This document shows positions 1 to 5,999 of a stretch of DNA of 12,264 nucleotides, piece after piece. The DNA lies in NCBI GenBank assembly GCA_045118955.1, contig JBGVKB010000096.1:1-12264 (forward strand), written 5' to 3'. The stretch is from SFJ001 sp045118955. Lineage in GTDB: Bacteria > Bacillota > Clostridia > Oscillospirales > Ruminococcaceae. Each line of letters opens with the position of its first letter. The first letter of the stretch is position 1. The position numbers were made by a program, and so were the translations under genes. The notes under the pieces were generated by a model. That model did not search any database and was not told the origin of the DNA. It saw only the letters and a program-made list of their open reading frames with translations.

Positions 1-294
1 ATCGGTCTGTTCTTGGTCATGTACCTCAACCTGGTCATCGGTGCCAACAATGCCATCCAGCCCGCCACGGTGGTGTACTTCGTGGTCATGTTTACCCAGC
101 CGGCCACCGGCTTTGTCTGGTACACCATCGACCGCATCATCGATACCGGCATCGGCGTGCTGTTCAGTCTGGTGCTGTCCATCGTCTATCCCTCCGCTCT
201 GGACAAACAGGGCGTACACCTGAACGAAGCCTTGCCCGACTGGCAGAAGAGCAACAAGCGCCCGCCTGCCCCGGCACCCGCCGACAAGCCCTGA
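1..294 (+). CDS. FUSC / aromatic acid exporter-like membrane protein, C-terminal fragment
   Basis: The reading frame is open from the first base and ends at the TGA at 292-294, so only the last 97 residues are present; the ATG at base 19 is internal. The fragment holds two hydrophobic stretches, roughly residues 1-32 and 41-62. Between them is the sequence TIDRIIDTGIG, which resembles the Arg-x-x-Asp-Thr-x-x-Gly motif near the end of the membrane part of FUSC/ArAE_1 (DUF939) proteins. A short charged, Pro/Ala-rich tail follows and is probably cytoplasmic. Members of this family are thought to export aromatic acids or other organic anions, but most gut Clostridia members are untested. The family call rests on this short motif and on the hydropathy pattern; substrate and full length cannot be judged. 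The gene is closed by the hairpin at 307-351. Confidence 0.6.
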   Translation: MGLFLVMYLNLVIGANNAIQPATVVYFVVMFTQPATGFVWYTIDRIIDTGIGVLFSLVLSIVYPSALDKQGVHLNEALPDWQKSNKRPPAPAPADKP

Positions 295-306
295 CCTATA
301 CACAAC

Positions 307-351
307 AAAAAGCCCACCACACAGGGAACACTCCCTGTACGGTGGGCTTTT
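307..351. terminator. Bidirectional intrinsic terminator between convergent genes
   Basis: AAAAGCCCACC at 307-317 pairs with GGTGGGCTTTT at 341-351, with a second inner stem ACAGGGA/TCCCTGT (321-327 with 332-338). The stem carries A's on one side and T's on the other, so it can end the upstream + strand gene (stop at 294) and the minus-strand lipid kinase gene (stop at 371). Confidence 0.88.
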
Positions 352-370
352 GTTTGGTTTTAGCGGTCGG

Positions 371-1330
371 TCAGACGGTCACAGCCGCCGCGGCGCGCCG
401 CCCAACGGTCGTACCCTGCGGCAGAACGAACCGACCTGCCCGCGGCATCATTTGGACCGTCACTTCACGGGTGGGGGTGCCCTCGCCGTCCACGGCGGCG
501 ATGATGTCCCGCCCATCCAGACAGCGGAGCTTCACACTGCGTGTCCGGCGGTAGATCACGATGTCCTTCACCGAGGGCACCACCTTGCCGTTTTGCAGGT
601 GCGTCCCCTTTTTGTAGACGCCCAGAATGCCGGCAATGCGCAGACGGCTCACCTTGCGCACGATGATCACGTCCATCAGACCGTCCTGCAGGTCGGCCTC
701 GGGGGCGGCGTTGAAGCCGCCGCCGTAGGTGGTGCCGTTGCACAGGGCGACCAGAAGGCACTCCTCCTTCAGCGTTTCGCCGTCCAGCTCGATGGCCAGC
801 CGATGCCCCAGCCTGCCGCACAGGCTCTCCGCGATGGAGAGCAGGTACGCCATGGAGCCGCCGCACAGCGGCATTCGGCGGTACTTGGGGATGCCGTAGG
901 CCACCTGCGCGTCCAGACCCACCGCACAGATGGAGGCGCACAGGCCCGCGTTGGTGGACATCAGGTCGATGGGCTGTTCGCTGCCGGCAAGCTGCGCGTC
1001 CAGATCCAGAAACTGCGATCTCTCACCGAAGTTCCGGATAAAGTCGTTGCCGCTGCCGCAGGGCACACAGCCCACCGCCGCATTGGCATAGCCGCAGGCA
1101 CCGCGCAGCACCTCATTCAGGGTGCCGTCGCCGCCGCAGGCATACAGCCGCACCGGCGTACCCTGCTCGGCCTCGGCGCGGGCCAGCTCCTCCGCGTGGC
1201 CGGGGTGGTCGGTCAGGCGGATCTCATATTCCACATCGGCCTTTGCGCAGGCCGCCACGATGCGGGGCACCAGCGTCAGGCTGGCATCTGCCTTGCCGGA
1301 CACCGGGTTCACGATAAACACATGGCGCAT
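371..1330 (-). CDS. YegS/BmrU-type diacylglycerol (lipid) kinase
   Basis: This 319-residue protein has the full set of DAGK/LCB5-type catalytic-domain marks. NPVSGK lies at residues 8-13, the nucleotide-binding GGDGTLNEV at 66-74 and GSGND at 92-96. A substrate-side DGLMDV is at 216-221 and DGEG at 271-274. The length is normal for the bacterial soluble lipid kinase family. The family phosphorylates diacylglycerol, or in some members other lipids, with ATP at the inner face of the membrane, feeding phosphatidate back to phospholipid synthesis. The exact substrate cannot be read from sequence. The ATG at 1328-1330 is preceded by AAGAGGA on the minus strand. The upstream TIR-LRR gene stops only 23 bases away with no terminator between, so the two are very probably co-transcribed from the promoter near 3734-3762. 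Transcription ends at the hairpin 307-351. Confidence 0.93.
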   Translation of the reverse strand: MRHVFIVNPVSGKADASLTLVPRIVAACAKADVEYEIRLTDHPGHAEELARAEAEQGTPVRLYACGGDGTLNEVLRGACGYANAAVGCVPCGSGNDFIRNFGERSQFLDLDAQLAGSEQPIDLMSTNAGLCASICAVGLDAQVAYGIPKYRRMPLCGGSMAYLLSIAESLCGRLGHRLAIELDGETLKEECLLVALCNGTTYGGGFNAAPEADLQDGLMDVIIVRKVSRLRIAGILGVYKKGTHLQNGKVVPSVKDIVIYRRTRSVKLRCLDGRDIIAAVDGEGTPTREVTVQMMPRAGRFVLPQGTTVGRRAAAAVTV

Positions 1331-1353
1331 GGATCACACGTCCTCTTGCCGGA

Positions 1354-3687
1354 TCAGTAATCCAGCACGTATTTCAGTTTCTCGGATTTGGCGAAGATGT
1401 GAGCCTTAGAATCCTTACGGCAGTGGATGACCGCCGTGGTGCCCTCGAAGGCAACGCTCGAGATGCTGCTCACCGTGTCGGGGATCCAGATGTCCATCGC
1501 GCCGCACTTGGCAAAGGCGCAGGAACCGATCTTGGTCACGCCCTCAGCCAGGTACACGCTCTTCAGGCCGGCACAGCCGCTGAACGCCATGCCGGAGATC
1601 TCCTTCAGACTGCCGGGCACATAGAGCTGTTCCACCTGAGAGCAGCCCTCGAAGGCGCTCATCTCCATCTCCTTCAGGCTGTCGGGCAGGTTGATCTCCC
1701 GCAGGGAGCTGCAGCCCTCAAAGGCGCTCATGCCCAGCTTCTCCAAGCCATTGGGCAGACGCAGGGTCTTCATGCCGCGGCAGCCCTTAAAGGCGCGCGC
1801 CTTGATCTCGGTCACGTTGCCGGGCACATGAGCCTGCTCCAGCAGACCGCAGTCCAAAAAGACCTCGTACTCGATGGTGGTCAGGTAGCGGGGCAGACGA
1901 ATGCGGGTCAGCTGGCGGCAGCCCTTGAACTCACCGATGTTGATGCTGCGGATGGTATCCGGCAGCTCCACGACCTTCACCTCAGAACGGCCGCCAAACA
2001 CCGAACCAAACAGATGGATGTCGATGGAGGAATAGGTATCGGGCAGAATGTACGCGCCGTCCCCCTGCAGGACCTCTTTCAGATTGCGCTTCTTGAAGGT
2101 CTTGCCGCCAGTGGCGGCGGGGGGATTGCTCCAATGGCTGAAGCAGGCGCCGCGGGGCTTCGCGGGGATCCGCGCGTCCTGATCGTCCTTCTTCTGCAGC
2201 AGCTTGGCCAGCGCGTCCTGCATACTGCCGGACTCGGCGCTCTCCGCAGGCTCAGCCGCTTCGGCAGGCTCCGCCGGGGCGGCAGGCTCTGCCGTTTCAG
2301 GCTCCTCATCGGGCACGCCCTGCGAGCGCATCAGCTTGGCAAGGATGCTCGCCATATCGCCCTCGTCCTCCTCCGCAGGCTCCTCGGCAGGAGCAGGCTC
2401 CGGTTCGGGTGCGGGCGGTTCGGGGGCGGGTGCCGGCTCAGGCTCAGCGGGAGGGGCCGGCGGTTCGGGGGCAGGTTCCTCAGCAGGGGCACCTCGTGTG
2501 CCCAGCATCTTGGCGAGGATGCTCGCCATGTCGCCCTCATCCTCCTCCACAGGCTCCCCGGCGGGAGCAGGCTCCTGCTCGGGCGCGGGCGGTTCGGGGG
2601 CGGGCTCCGGCTCAGGCTCGGCGGGCGGGGTCGGCGGCTCGGGGGCAGGCTCCTCGGCGGGAGCGCCCTTCGCGCCCATCATCTTGGCAAGGATGCTCGC
2701 CATGTCCTCGGCTTCTTCGGCAGCGCGCGCCACCTCCACGGGAATGTCATCGTCGCCCACCGTCACGACCTCGGCCTCCACGTGCTCCACCGGCTCTTCG
2801 GCGGCGGGGGCGGGTTCCGGCTCGGCAGGTTCCGGCGCAGGCTCGGTGGGTTCCGGCTCAGTGGGCACAGGCTGCGGCTCGGGCGCGGGTGCTTCCGCGG
2901 TGCGCTTCTTCTCGGCGGCGCGGCGCAGCATCTCCTCCATCGCGGTGGCGATGTCCGGCCCGCCCGTGGGAGCCTTCTCGTCGGCCTTGGGCGGCTCGGC
3001 AGGGGTCTCGGGCGCAGCGGGGGCCGCAGGCGTCTCCGGGGCGGCAGGCGGCGTGGTCACGGCCGGCTCGGCCGGGGCAGAGCGCTTCGGCTCCGGGGTG
3101 AAAATGCGGGTGCTGGGCGGGAAGGCCGCCAGAATGTCCTCGTAGTAGTCCAGCCCGCGGTTGCGCTCGTTCTTGGGACGAATGCGCACCTTCTCGTTGT
3201 TGCTGTTGAAAAACTCCTCCATGAAGCTGCCCAGGATCACCGCCTGATCGGCGCGCTCCTCCTTGGTCAGGTTGCTGTTGCGGATGCTGTCGTACACCCG
3301 CTTGCGGAAGCCGGTGATGTCGCCCACTTCCTCCGCGTCCACTGCGATGAACTTGACCGGGCCATCGTGCAGGAACACGGTGCGCTGGGCCACCGTGCGG
3401 CGCAGCTCCTCATAGCAGGCCTTGCTGCGCAGCGAGCTGGAGCTGACGTAGAACACCACCAGCTCACACTCCATGTCCTCGATCGCATTCAGGGCGTCCG
3501 CCTTCCACGAAGACTTGGTCTTGTCCAGATTCTTCTCATCCAGCCAGACGTTGTAGCCCTGGCGCTGGAACTCCAGCACATCCCGCCAGACCAGGTCTGC
3601 ATCCTCGCTGCTGTAGCTGATGAACACATACCGGCGGCTGGTGTCGCACGGGCGGATCTGGCGAAGGACTTCTGCCAAACTTTCCAT
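1354..3687 (-). CDS. TIR domain protein with Pro/Ala/Glu-rich repeat linker and leucine-rich repeats
   Basis: The protein has 777 residues, with no signal peptide or membrane segment, so it is probably cytosolic. The TIR domain spans about residues 18-160: YVFISYSSEDAD at 20-31, strand NVWLD at 46-50, and SKACYEEL at 88-95. Glu94 sits where TIR NADases carry their catalytic glutamate, equivalent to SARM1 Glu642. Residues about 198-510 are a low-complexity Pro/Ala/Glu linker holding short helical modules of the form DMASILAKM. Residues 572-755 are eight BspA-type (LRR_5) repeats of 23 residues, each with LP...L..I...AF.GC, followed by a typical cap (KAHIFAKSEKLKYV). There is no NB-ARC or STAND NTPase between sensor-like and TIR parts. 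The ATG at 3685-3687 has GGGAGAGG five bases upstream and a strong promoter at 3734-3762. It is the first gene of an operon with the lipid kinase. TIR domains hydrolyse NAD+ or scaffold signalling, and LRRs bind ligands. A defence or stress sensor is inference. Confidence 0.92.
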   Translation of the reverse strand: MESLAEVLRQIRPCDTSRRYVFISYSSEDADLVWRDVLEFQRQGYNVWLDEKNLDKTKSSWKADALNAIEDMECELVVFYVSSSSLRSKACYEELRRTVAQRTVFLHDGPVKFIAVDAEEVGDITGFRKRVYDSIRNSNLTKEERADQAVILGSFMEEFFNSNNEKVRIRPKNERNRGLDYYEDILAAFPPSTRIFTPEPKRSAPAEPAVTTPPAAPETPAAPAAPETPAEPPKADEKAPTGGPDIATAMEEMLRRAAEKKRTAEAPAPEPQPVPTEPEPTEPAPEPAEPEPAPAAEEPVEHVEAEVVTVGDDDIPVEVARAAEEAEDMASILAKMMGAKGAPAEEPAPEPPTPPAEPEPEPAPEPPAPEQEPAPAGEPVEEDEGDMASILAKMLGTRGAPAEEPAPEPPAPPAEPEPAPAPEPPAPEPEPAPAEEPAEEDEGDMASILAKLMRSQGVPDEEPETAEPAAPAEPAEAAEPAESAESGSMQDALAKLLQKKDDQDARIPAKPRGACFSHWSNPPAATGGKTFKKRNLKEVLQGDGAYILPDTYSSIDIHLFGSVFGGRSEVKVVELPDTIRSINIGEFKGCRQLTRIRLPRYLTTIEYEVFLDCGLLEQAHVPGNVTEIKARAFKGCRGMKTLRLPNGLEKLGMSAFEGCSSLREINLPDSLKEMEMSAFEGCSQVEQLYVPGSLKEISGMAFSGCAGLKSVYLAEGVTKIGSCAFAKCGAMDIWIPDTVSSISSVAFEGTTAVIHCRKDSKAHIFAKSEKLKYVLDY
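1423..1974 (-). repeat. Eight BspA-type leucine-rich repeats (69-bp protein-level repeat)
   Basis: Residues 572-755 of the TIR-LRR protein repeat every 23 residues. The key hydrophobic residue of the LP motif falls at 575, 598, 621, 644, 667, 690, 713 and 735. Conserved Ala-Phe and Gly-Cys pairs close most repeats. The Cys at the end of most units is usual for this LRR class. Confidence 0.9.
2188..2706 (-). repeat. Tandem 58-residue repeats in the TIR-LRR linker
   Basis: Two units of 58 residues (174 bp; residues 328-385 and 386-443) start with DMASILAKM and continue with a Pro/Ala/Glu spacer of nearly the same sequence. A third unit (444-487) begins with DMASILAKL but has a shorter, diverged spacer. 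A fourth helix (SMQDALAKLLQKK, 488-500) ends the array. A weaker relative, DIATAMEEMLRR, occurs at residues 245-256 (bases 2955-2920). Confidence 0.85.
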
Positions 3688-3733
3688 AAATGCCTCTCCC
3701 CTTTCTTTCCACCTACTCGACCGTTTTGACCTT

Positions 3734-3762
3734 ATTATAAGATAATCCGGAAAGTTTTACAA
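3734..3762 (-). promoter_or_regulatory. Sigma-A promoter of the TIR-LRR / lipid kinase operon
   Basis: On the minus strand TTGTAA (3762-3757) is followed after 17 bases by a perfect TATAAT (3739-3734). Transcription would start near 3727, giving a leader of about 40 bases before the ATG at 3687. Confidence 0.72.
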
Positions 3763-3848
3763 CAAATTCCCAGTCTGCTCCTTGCAAAAGCCGCCCATGC
3801 TGTGGCAGAGGGCGCGGCCGCAGGCCCGCCTACGAAAGGAGACGTCCT

Positions 3849-4556
3849 ATGCTCGAACTTTTCAAGGTCGCGGGCACCAGCCTTTTGTCCCTGCTGGTGC
3901 TGTTCCTCCTCTGCCGGCTGAGCGGTCAGCGGCAGATCAGCCAGCTCAGTATGTTCGACTACATCAACAGCATCACCATCGGCTCCATCGCCGCGGAGCT
4001 GGCCACCGATCTGGACCGCTGGCCCCACGCGCTGACTGCCATGCTCATCTATGGCCTGTGTACCGCCCTCATCGACCATCTGACCTGCAAATCGCTGCGG
4101 CTGCGCAAACTGATCAACGGCCAACCGCTGCTTTTGTATCGGGGCGGCAAGCTGTACCGCGCCAATCTCCTGCACGCAAAGCTGGACCTCAACGAGTTCC
4201 TGACCCAGTGCCGGGTGGCCGGGTATCACGACCTGTCCCAGCTTGCGGCGGTCATTCTGGAGACCAACGGCCAGCTCAGCTTCCTCCCCGTAGCCGGGCA
4301 GCGCCCCGCCACCCCGCAGGATCTGGGGCTGAAGGTGGAGCCTTCCCGTCTGGTGACCGACCTCATTCTGGACGGTCAGATCCTGACCGAGAATCTCACC
4401 GCCGCCGGGCTTGAGGAGCGCTGGCTGAGGGAGCAGCTCCACCGCTGCGGCATCGGGCAGATCCGGGAAGCGGCGCTGGCCACATGGGACGGCGCGGGCA
4501 GCTTTCAGGCCTACCGCGCCGTGGATCGGGCCGTGAAAAAGGATCTGTTTGAATAA
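3849..4556 (+). CDS. DUF421 (YetF-like) membrane protein
   Basis: This 235-residue protein follows the DUF421/YetF pattern. It has a hydrophobic N-terminus (about residues 8-23), the family motif GQRQISQLSMFDYINSITIG at 26-45, and a third hydrophobic segment at about 60-77. A cytosolic domain follows with NGQPLLLYRGGKLYRANLL (90-108) and the AVILETNGQLS segment (134-144). Members form membrane-anchored tetramers in Bacillus spore and vegetative membranes; their biochemical role is not settled. The ATG at 3849 is preceded by AAAGGAGA at 3836-3843 with good spacing. An ATG at 3819 and other upstream choices lack such a site. The gene is divergent from the TIR-LRR operon. I see no convincing promoter of its own in the 160-base gap, and the hairpin downstream has a U-tract only for the opposite strand. 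Confidence 0.9.
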   Translation: MLELFKVAGTSLLSLLVLFLLCRLSGQRQISQLSMFDYINSITIGSIAAELATDLDRWPHALTAMLIYGLCTALIDHLTCKSLRLRKLINGQPLLLYRGGKLYRANLLHAKLDLNEFLTQCRVAGYHDLSQLAAVILETNGQLSFLPVAGQRPATPQDLGLKVEPSRLVTDLILDGQILTENLTAAGLEERWLREQLHRCGIGQIREAALATWDGAGSFQAYRAVDRAVKKDLFE

Positions 4557-4571
4557 ATGCGCCACGCACGC

Positions 4572-4629
4572 AAAAAAACACCCCGCCCCGCTGCATCCCG
4601 CTCAGGATACATCTGCAGGGTCGGGGTGT
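4572..4629 (-). terminator. Intrinsic terminator of the DUF3793-flavodoxin operon
   Basis: ACACCCCG at 4578-4585 pairs with CGGGGTGT at 4622-4629, with further imperfect pairing inside. The A-run at 4572-4578 becomes a seven-T tract on the minus strand directly after the stem. It sits 38 bases beyond the flavodoxin stop codon. No T-tract follows on the + strand, so it is less likely to stop the DUF421 transcript. Confidence 0.85.
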
Positions 4630-4666
4630 CGGTCATCCGCAGGGGATGCCGTGGGCGCGGCTCACA

Positions 4667-5095
4667 TTAAGCTTTGGCCAGCGTCTCGCCCAGCGCACGG
4701 CACTGAGCCAGACCGTCCTCATCGGGGGTCTCGTGGATCATCAGGGCCTCGCCGCACAGGGCAGCACCGCTGTCCTCCACGCGCTCCTGCCAGTCACGGA
4801 TCCACTGACCGTCGCCCCAGCCGTAGCTGCCGAAGATGGCCACAGGCTTGGGAGCCAGACGGCCCTCCAGATCGGTGAAGAACGGCTCAAATTCGGCCTC
4901 CTCCAGCACCTCAGCGCCCATGGCGGGGCAGCCCAGCGCCAGCTTATCGTAGCCCGCGGCCGCGTCGGCAGTGATGGCGTCCACGGTGAACAGCTCCGCC
5001 TCCGCGCCCGCAGCCTTCGCACCCTCGGTGACAGCCTCGGCCATGGCCTGGGTGTTGCCGGTGCCGGACCAGTAAATCACAGCGATCTTGCTCAT
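4667..5095 (-). CDS. Flavodoxin (short-chain, FMN-binding)
   Basis: This 142-residue protein opens with KIAVIYWSGTGNTQAMA. The SGTGNT loop at residues 10-15 binds the FMN phosphate. GCPAMGAEVLEE (55-66) and GSYGWGDGQW (89-98) are the isoalloxazine-side loops typical of clostridial flavodoxins, and the length fits the short-chain class. It is a cytosolic one- or two-electron carrier that can replace ferredoxin when iron is scarce. The ATG at 5093-5095 is preceded by a consensus AGGAGG on the minus strand. The gene lies 40 bases after the DUF3793 gene, so both probably share the dyad-flanked promoter at 5892-5920 and end at the terminator at 4572-4629. Iron control is inference from the regulator and operators nearby. 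Confidence 0.95.
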   Translation of the reverse strand: MSKIAVIYWSGTGNTQAMAEAVTEGAKAAGAEAELFTVDAITADAAAGYDKLALGCPAMGAEVLEEAEFEPFFTDLEGRLAPKPVAIFGSYGWGDGQWIRDWQERVEDSGAALCGEALMIHETPDEDGLAQCRALGETLAKA

Positions 5096-5135
5096 TGGTC
5101 ATTTCCTCCTAAAAAATAGATGATGTTTGGTTATT

Positions 5136-5708
5136 TCAAGCCGCACAGAGCAGCTGTGAAATCGTCATGCCGGTCTCAAGGATGCGGCACAGGCAGTTGC
5201 GGCAGGCGTCAAAGCTTGCAAAGCGAGCCTTTGCCGCCTCCACGTCGTGGTACACCTTCCAGTAGCCGCACAGCTTGCAGCCCTTGCCGCCGGTCAGCAC
5301 GAAGGCCTCCACGTCCTCGGGCGGATACCCCAAAAACAGGCCGATCTCATGGGGGAAATCGCCCCCCTCGGCAAAGCGCTGTTCCAGCCGATCCAGCATC
5401 TGCTCCAGCGTAAGGCCTGGGGCATAGCCCGCCCGTGCCAGCATCGCAGCCGCCCGGGGCGCCGCCACCTCCTGCCGAAGCAGGGCGGGCCGATAGGCCA
5501 TCAGCAGCACCCGACTGCGGCACCGGCACAGGCGGCGGAACACCAGCCCGCACGCGGCGTAGCGCCGGTTGTACTCCTCAAGCTGCCGCGTCAGAAAAGG
5601 GAACTCCGCCTGCGGCACCGATACCAAGCTCGCGGACTTCGCCCCCAGCAGGGTGGGCGCGCAGTGCTGCGCCAGATAGCGATCCAGCAGCTCATTGTGG
5701 TCGGTCAT
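5136..5708 (-). CDS. DUF3793 family protein
   Basis: This 190-residue protein is recognised by the DUF3793 core HEIGLFLGYPPEDVEAFV (residues 120-137) followed by GYWKVYHD (148-155). These genes are commonly found beside flavodoxin and iron-uptake genes in Clostridia; the biochemical function is unknown. Five cysteines cluster around the core: GCKLCG (Cys144, Cys147) and CRNCLC (Cys169, Cys172, Cys174). I chose the ATG at 5706-5708 because GAGG at 5717-5720 lies eight bases upstream. The in-frame ATG at 5714 is only two bases from that site; it would add two residues. It is the first clear gene of an operon with flavodoxin, behind a leader of about 175 bases that holds two operator-like dyads. 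It is probably cytosolic, with no signal peptide or membrane segment. Confidence 0.88.
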   Translation of the reverse strand: MTDHNELLDRYLAQHCAPTLLGAKSASLVSVPQAEFPFLTRQLEEYNRRYAACGLVFRRLCRCRSRVLLMAYRPALLRQEVAAPRAAAMLARAGYAPGLTLEQMLDRLEQRFAEGGDFPHEIGLFLGYPPEDVEAFVLTGGKGCKLCGYWKVYHDVEAAKARFASFDACRNCLCRILETGMTISQLLCAA

Positions 5709-5752
5709 GGTCATTCCCTCGCTTTCTGTCTGTGATCGGGCGTTCCGCCCTC

Positions 5753-5770
5753 GGTTAGCTCATGCTAACC
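5753..5770. promoter_or_regulatory. DtxR/MntR-type operator dyad, site 1
   Basis: GGTTAGCTCATGCTAACC has perfect seven-base arms around a four-base centre. It lies 45 bases upstream of the chosen DUF3793 start, inside the leader. The core TTAGC-N4-GCTAA is shared with sites 2 and 3 and resembles DtxR-family operators built on TTAGGTTAG. Confidence 0.78.
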
Positions 5771-5861
5771 ACTTGCCAAAAAATTCAGGGCCTCTGCCCC
5801 GACTGTTTTCAGCGCCGCCGCTTGAGGGGCTTCCCCATGCGTCCGGCCGCTTTTTACGCAT
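5760..5861 (-). CDS. Possible 33-residue leader peptide
   Basis: An ATG at 5859-5861, immediately after operator site 2, opens a 33-codon frame ending in TGA at 5760-5762 within operator site 1. The product begins MRKKRPDAWGS, is Gly/Ser/Arg-rich in the middle and ends PEFFGKWLA. The start has no well-spaced ribosome binding site: AGAGG lies about 18 bases upstream, beyond the dyad. Third-position GC is near half, below that of neighbouring genes. I do not recognise the family. It competes with the small-RNA or attenuator reading of the same stretch. Confidence 0.25.
   Translation of the reverse strand: MRKKRPDAWGSPSSGGAENSRGRGPEFFGKWLA
5778..5802 (-). terminator. Terminator-like hairpin inside the DUF3793 leader
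   Basis: On the minus strand TCGGGGC, loop AGAG, GCCCTGA forms seven pairs including one G-U. One A and then six T's follow. It lies upstream of the DUF3793 gene, so it would act as an attenuator or as the end of a short RNA. Confidence 0.5.
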
Positions 5862-5862
5862 C

Positions 5863-5880
5863 GGTTAGCAATTGCTAACC
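5863..5880. promoter_or_regulatory. DtxR/MntR-type operator dyad, site 2
   Basis: GGTTAGCAATTGCTAACC is a perfect 18-base palindrome. It begins about five bases downstream of the predicted transcription start of the promoter at 5892-5920, a position suited to repression. It shares TTAGC-N4-GCTAA with sites 1 and 3. Confidence 0.82.
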
Positions 5881-5891
5881 TCTGTGCAAAC

Positions 5892-5920
5892 AGAATACCA
5901 CAGCCCACAGCCGCTGTCAA
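5892..5920 (-). promoter_or_regulatory. Promoter of the leader RNA / DUF3793-flavodoxin operon
   Basis: On the minus strand a perfect TTGACA (5920-5915), a 17-base spacer and TATTCT (5897-5892) predict a start near 5885, immediately before operator site 2. Confidence 0.75.
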
Positions 5921-5999
5921 CTGTTTCCAAAAAATTTTCACCCCGCTCACAGCAAAACCGCCCCGCCGGGTGTGTCCGGTGGGGCGGTCGTTTCAAGCT

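Larger units (their letters stand above)
5778..5885 (-). ncRNA. Candidate structured small RNA or attenuator leader
   Basis: A promoter at 5892-5920 should start a minus-strand transcript near 5885. The next about 108 bases fold into consecutive simple hairpins: the operator palindrome (5863-5880), ATGCGT/ACGCAT, GGGG/CCCC, AGCG/CGCT, and finally a seven-base-pair stem (5785-5802) with T6 at 5783-5778. The transcript could end there as a small RNA, or read through into DUF3793 and flavodoxin. Which applies cannot be decided from sequence. Confidence 0.35.

Noticed and set aside
350..1360. A long plus-strand open frame over the lipid kinase gene
   Set aside because: It is antisense to a gene with all DAGK motifs, and its product is His/Gln/Ala-rich with no recognisable fold.
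2188..2706. CRISPR-like array suggested by regular repeats
   Set aside because: The 174-base repeats are in-frame protein repeats within a coding gene, with no short direct repeats and unique spacers.
1399..3729. A 776-codon open frame antisense to the TIR-LRR gene
   Set aside because: It mirrors the GC-rich Pro/Ala/Glu codons of the real gene, has no ribosome binding site and gives an Arg/Gly/Leu-rich product with no domain. The minus-strand protein has clear TIR and LRR domains.
3735..4565. A 276-codon minus-strand frame over DUF421
   Set aside because: DUF421 on the plus strand has a strong ribosome binding site and a recognisable family motif; the antisense frame has neither.
5765..5950. 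A 61-codon minus-strand frame across the flavodoxin-operon promoter
   Set aside because: It starts upstream of the promoter elements, spans both of them, and has no ribosome binding site.
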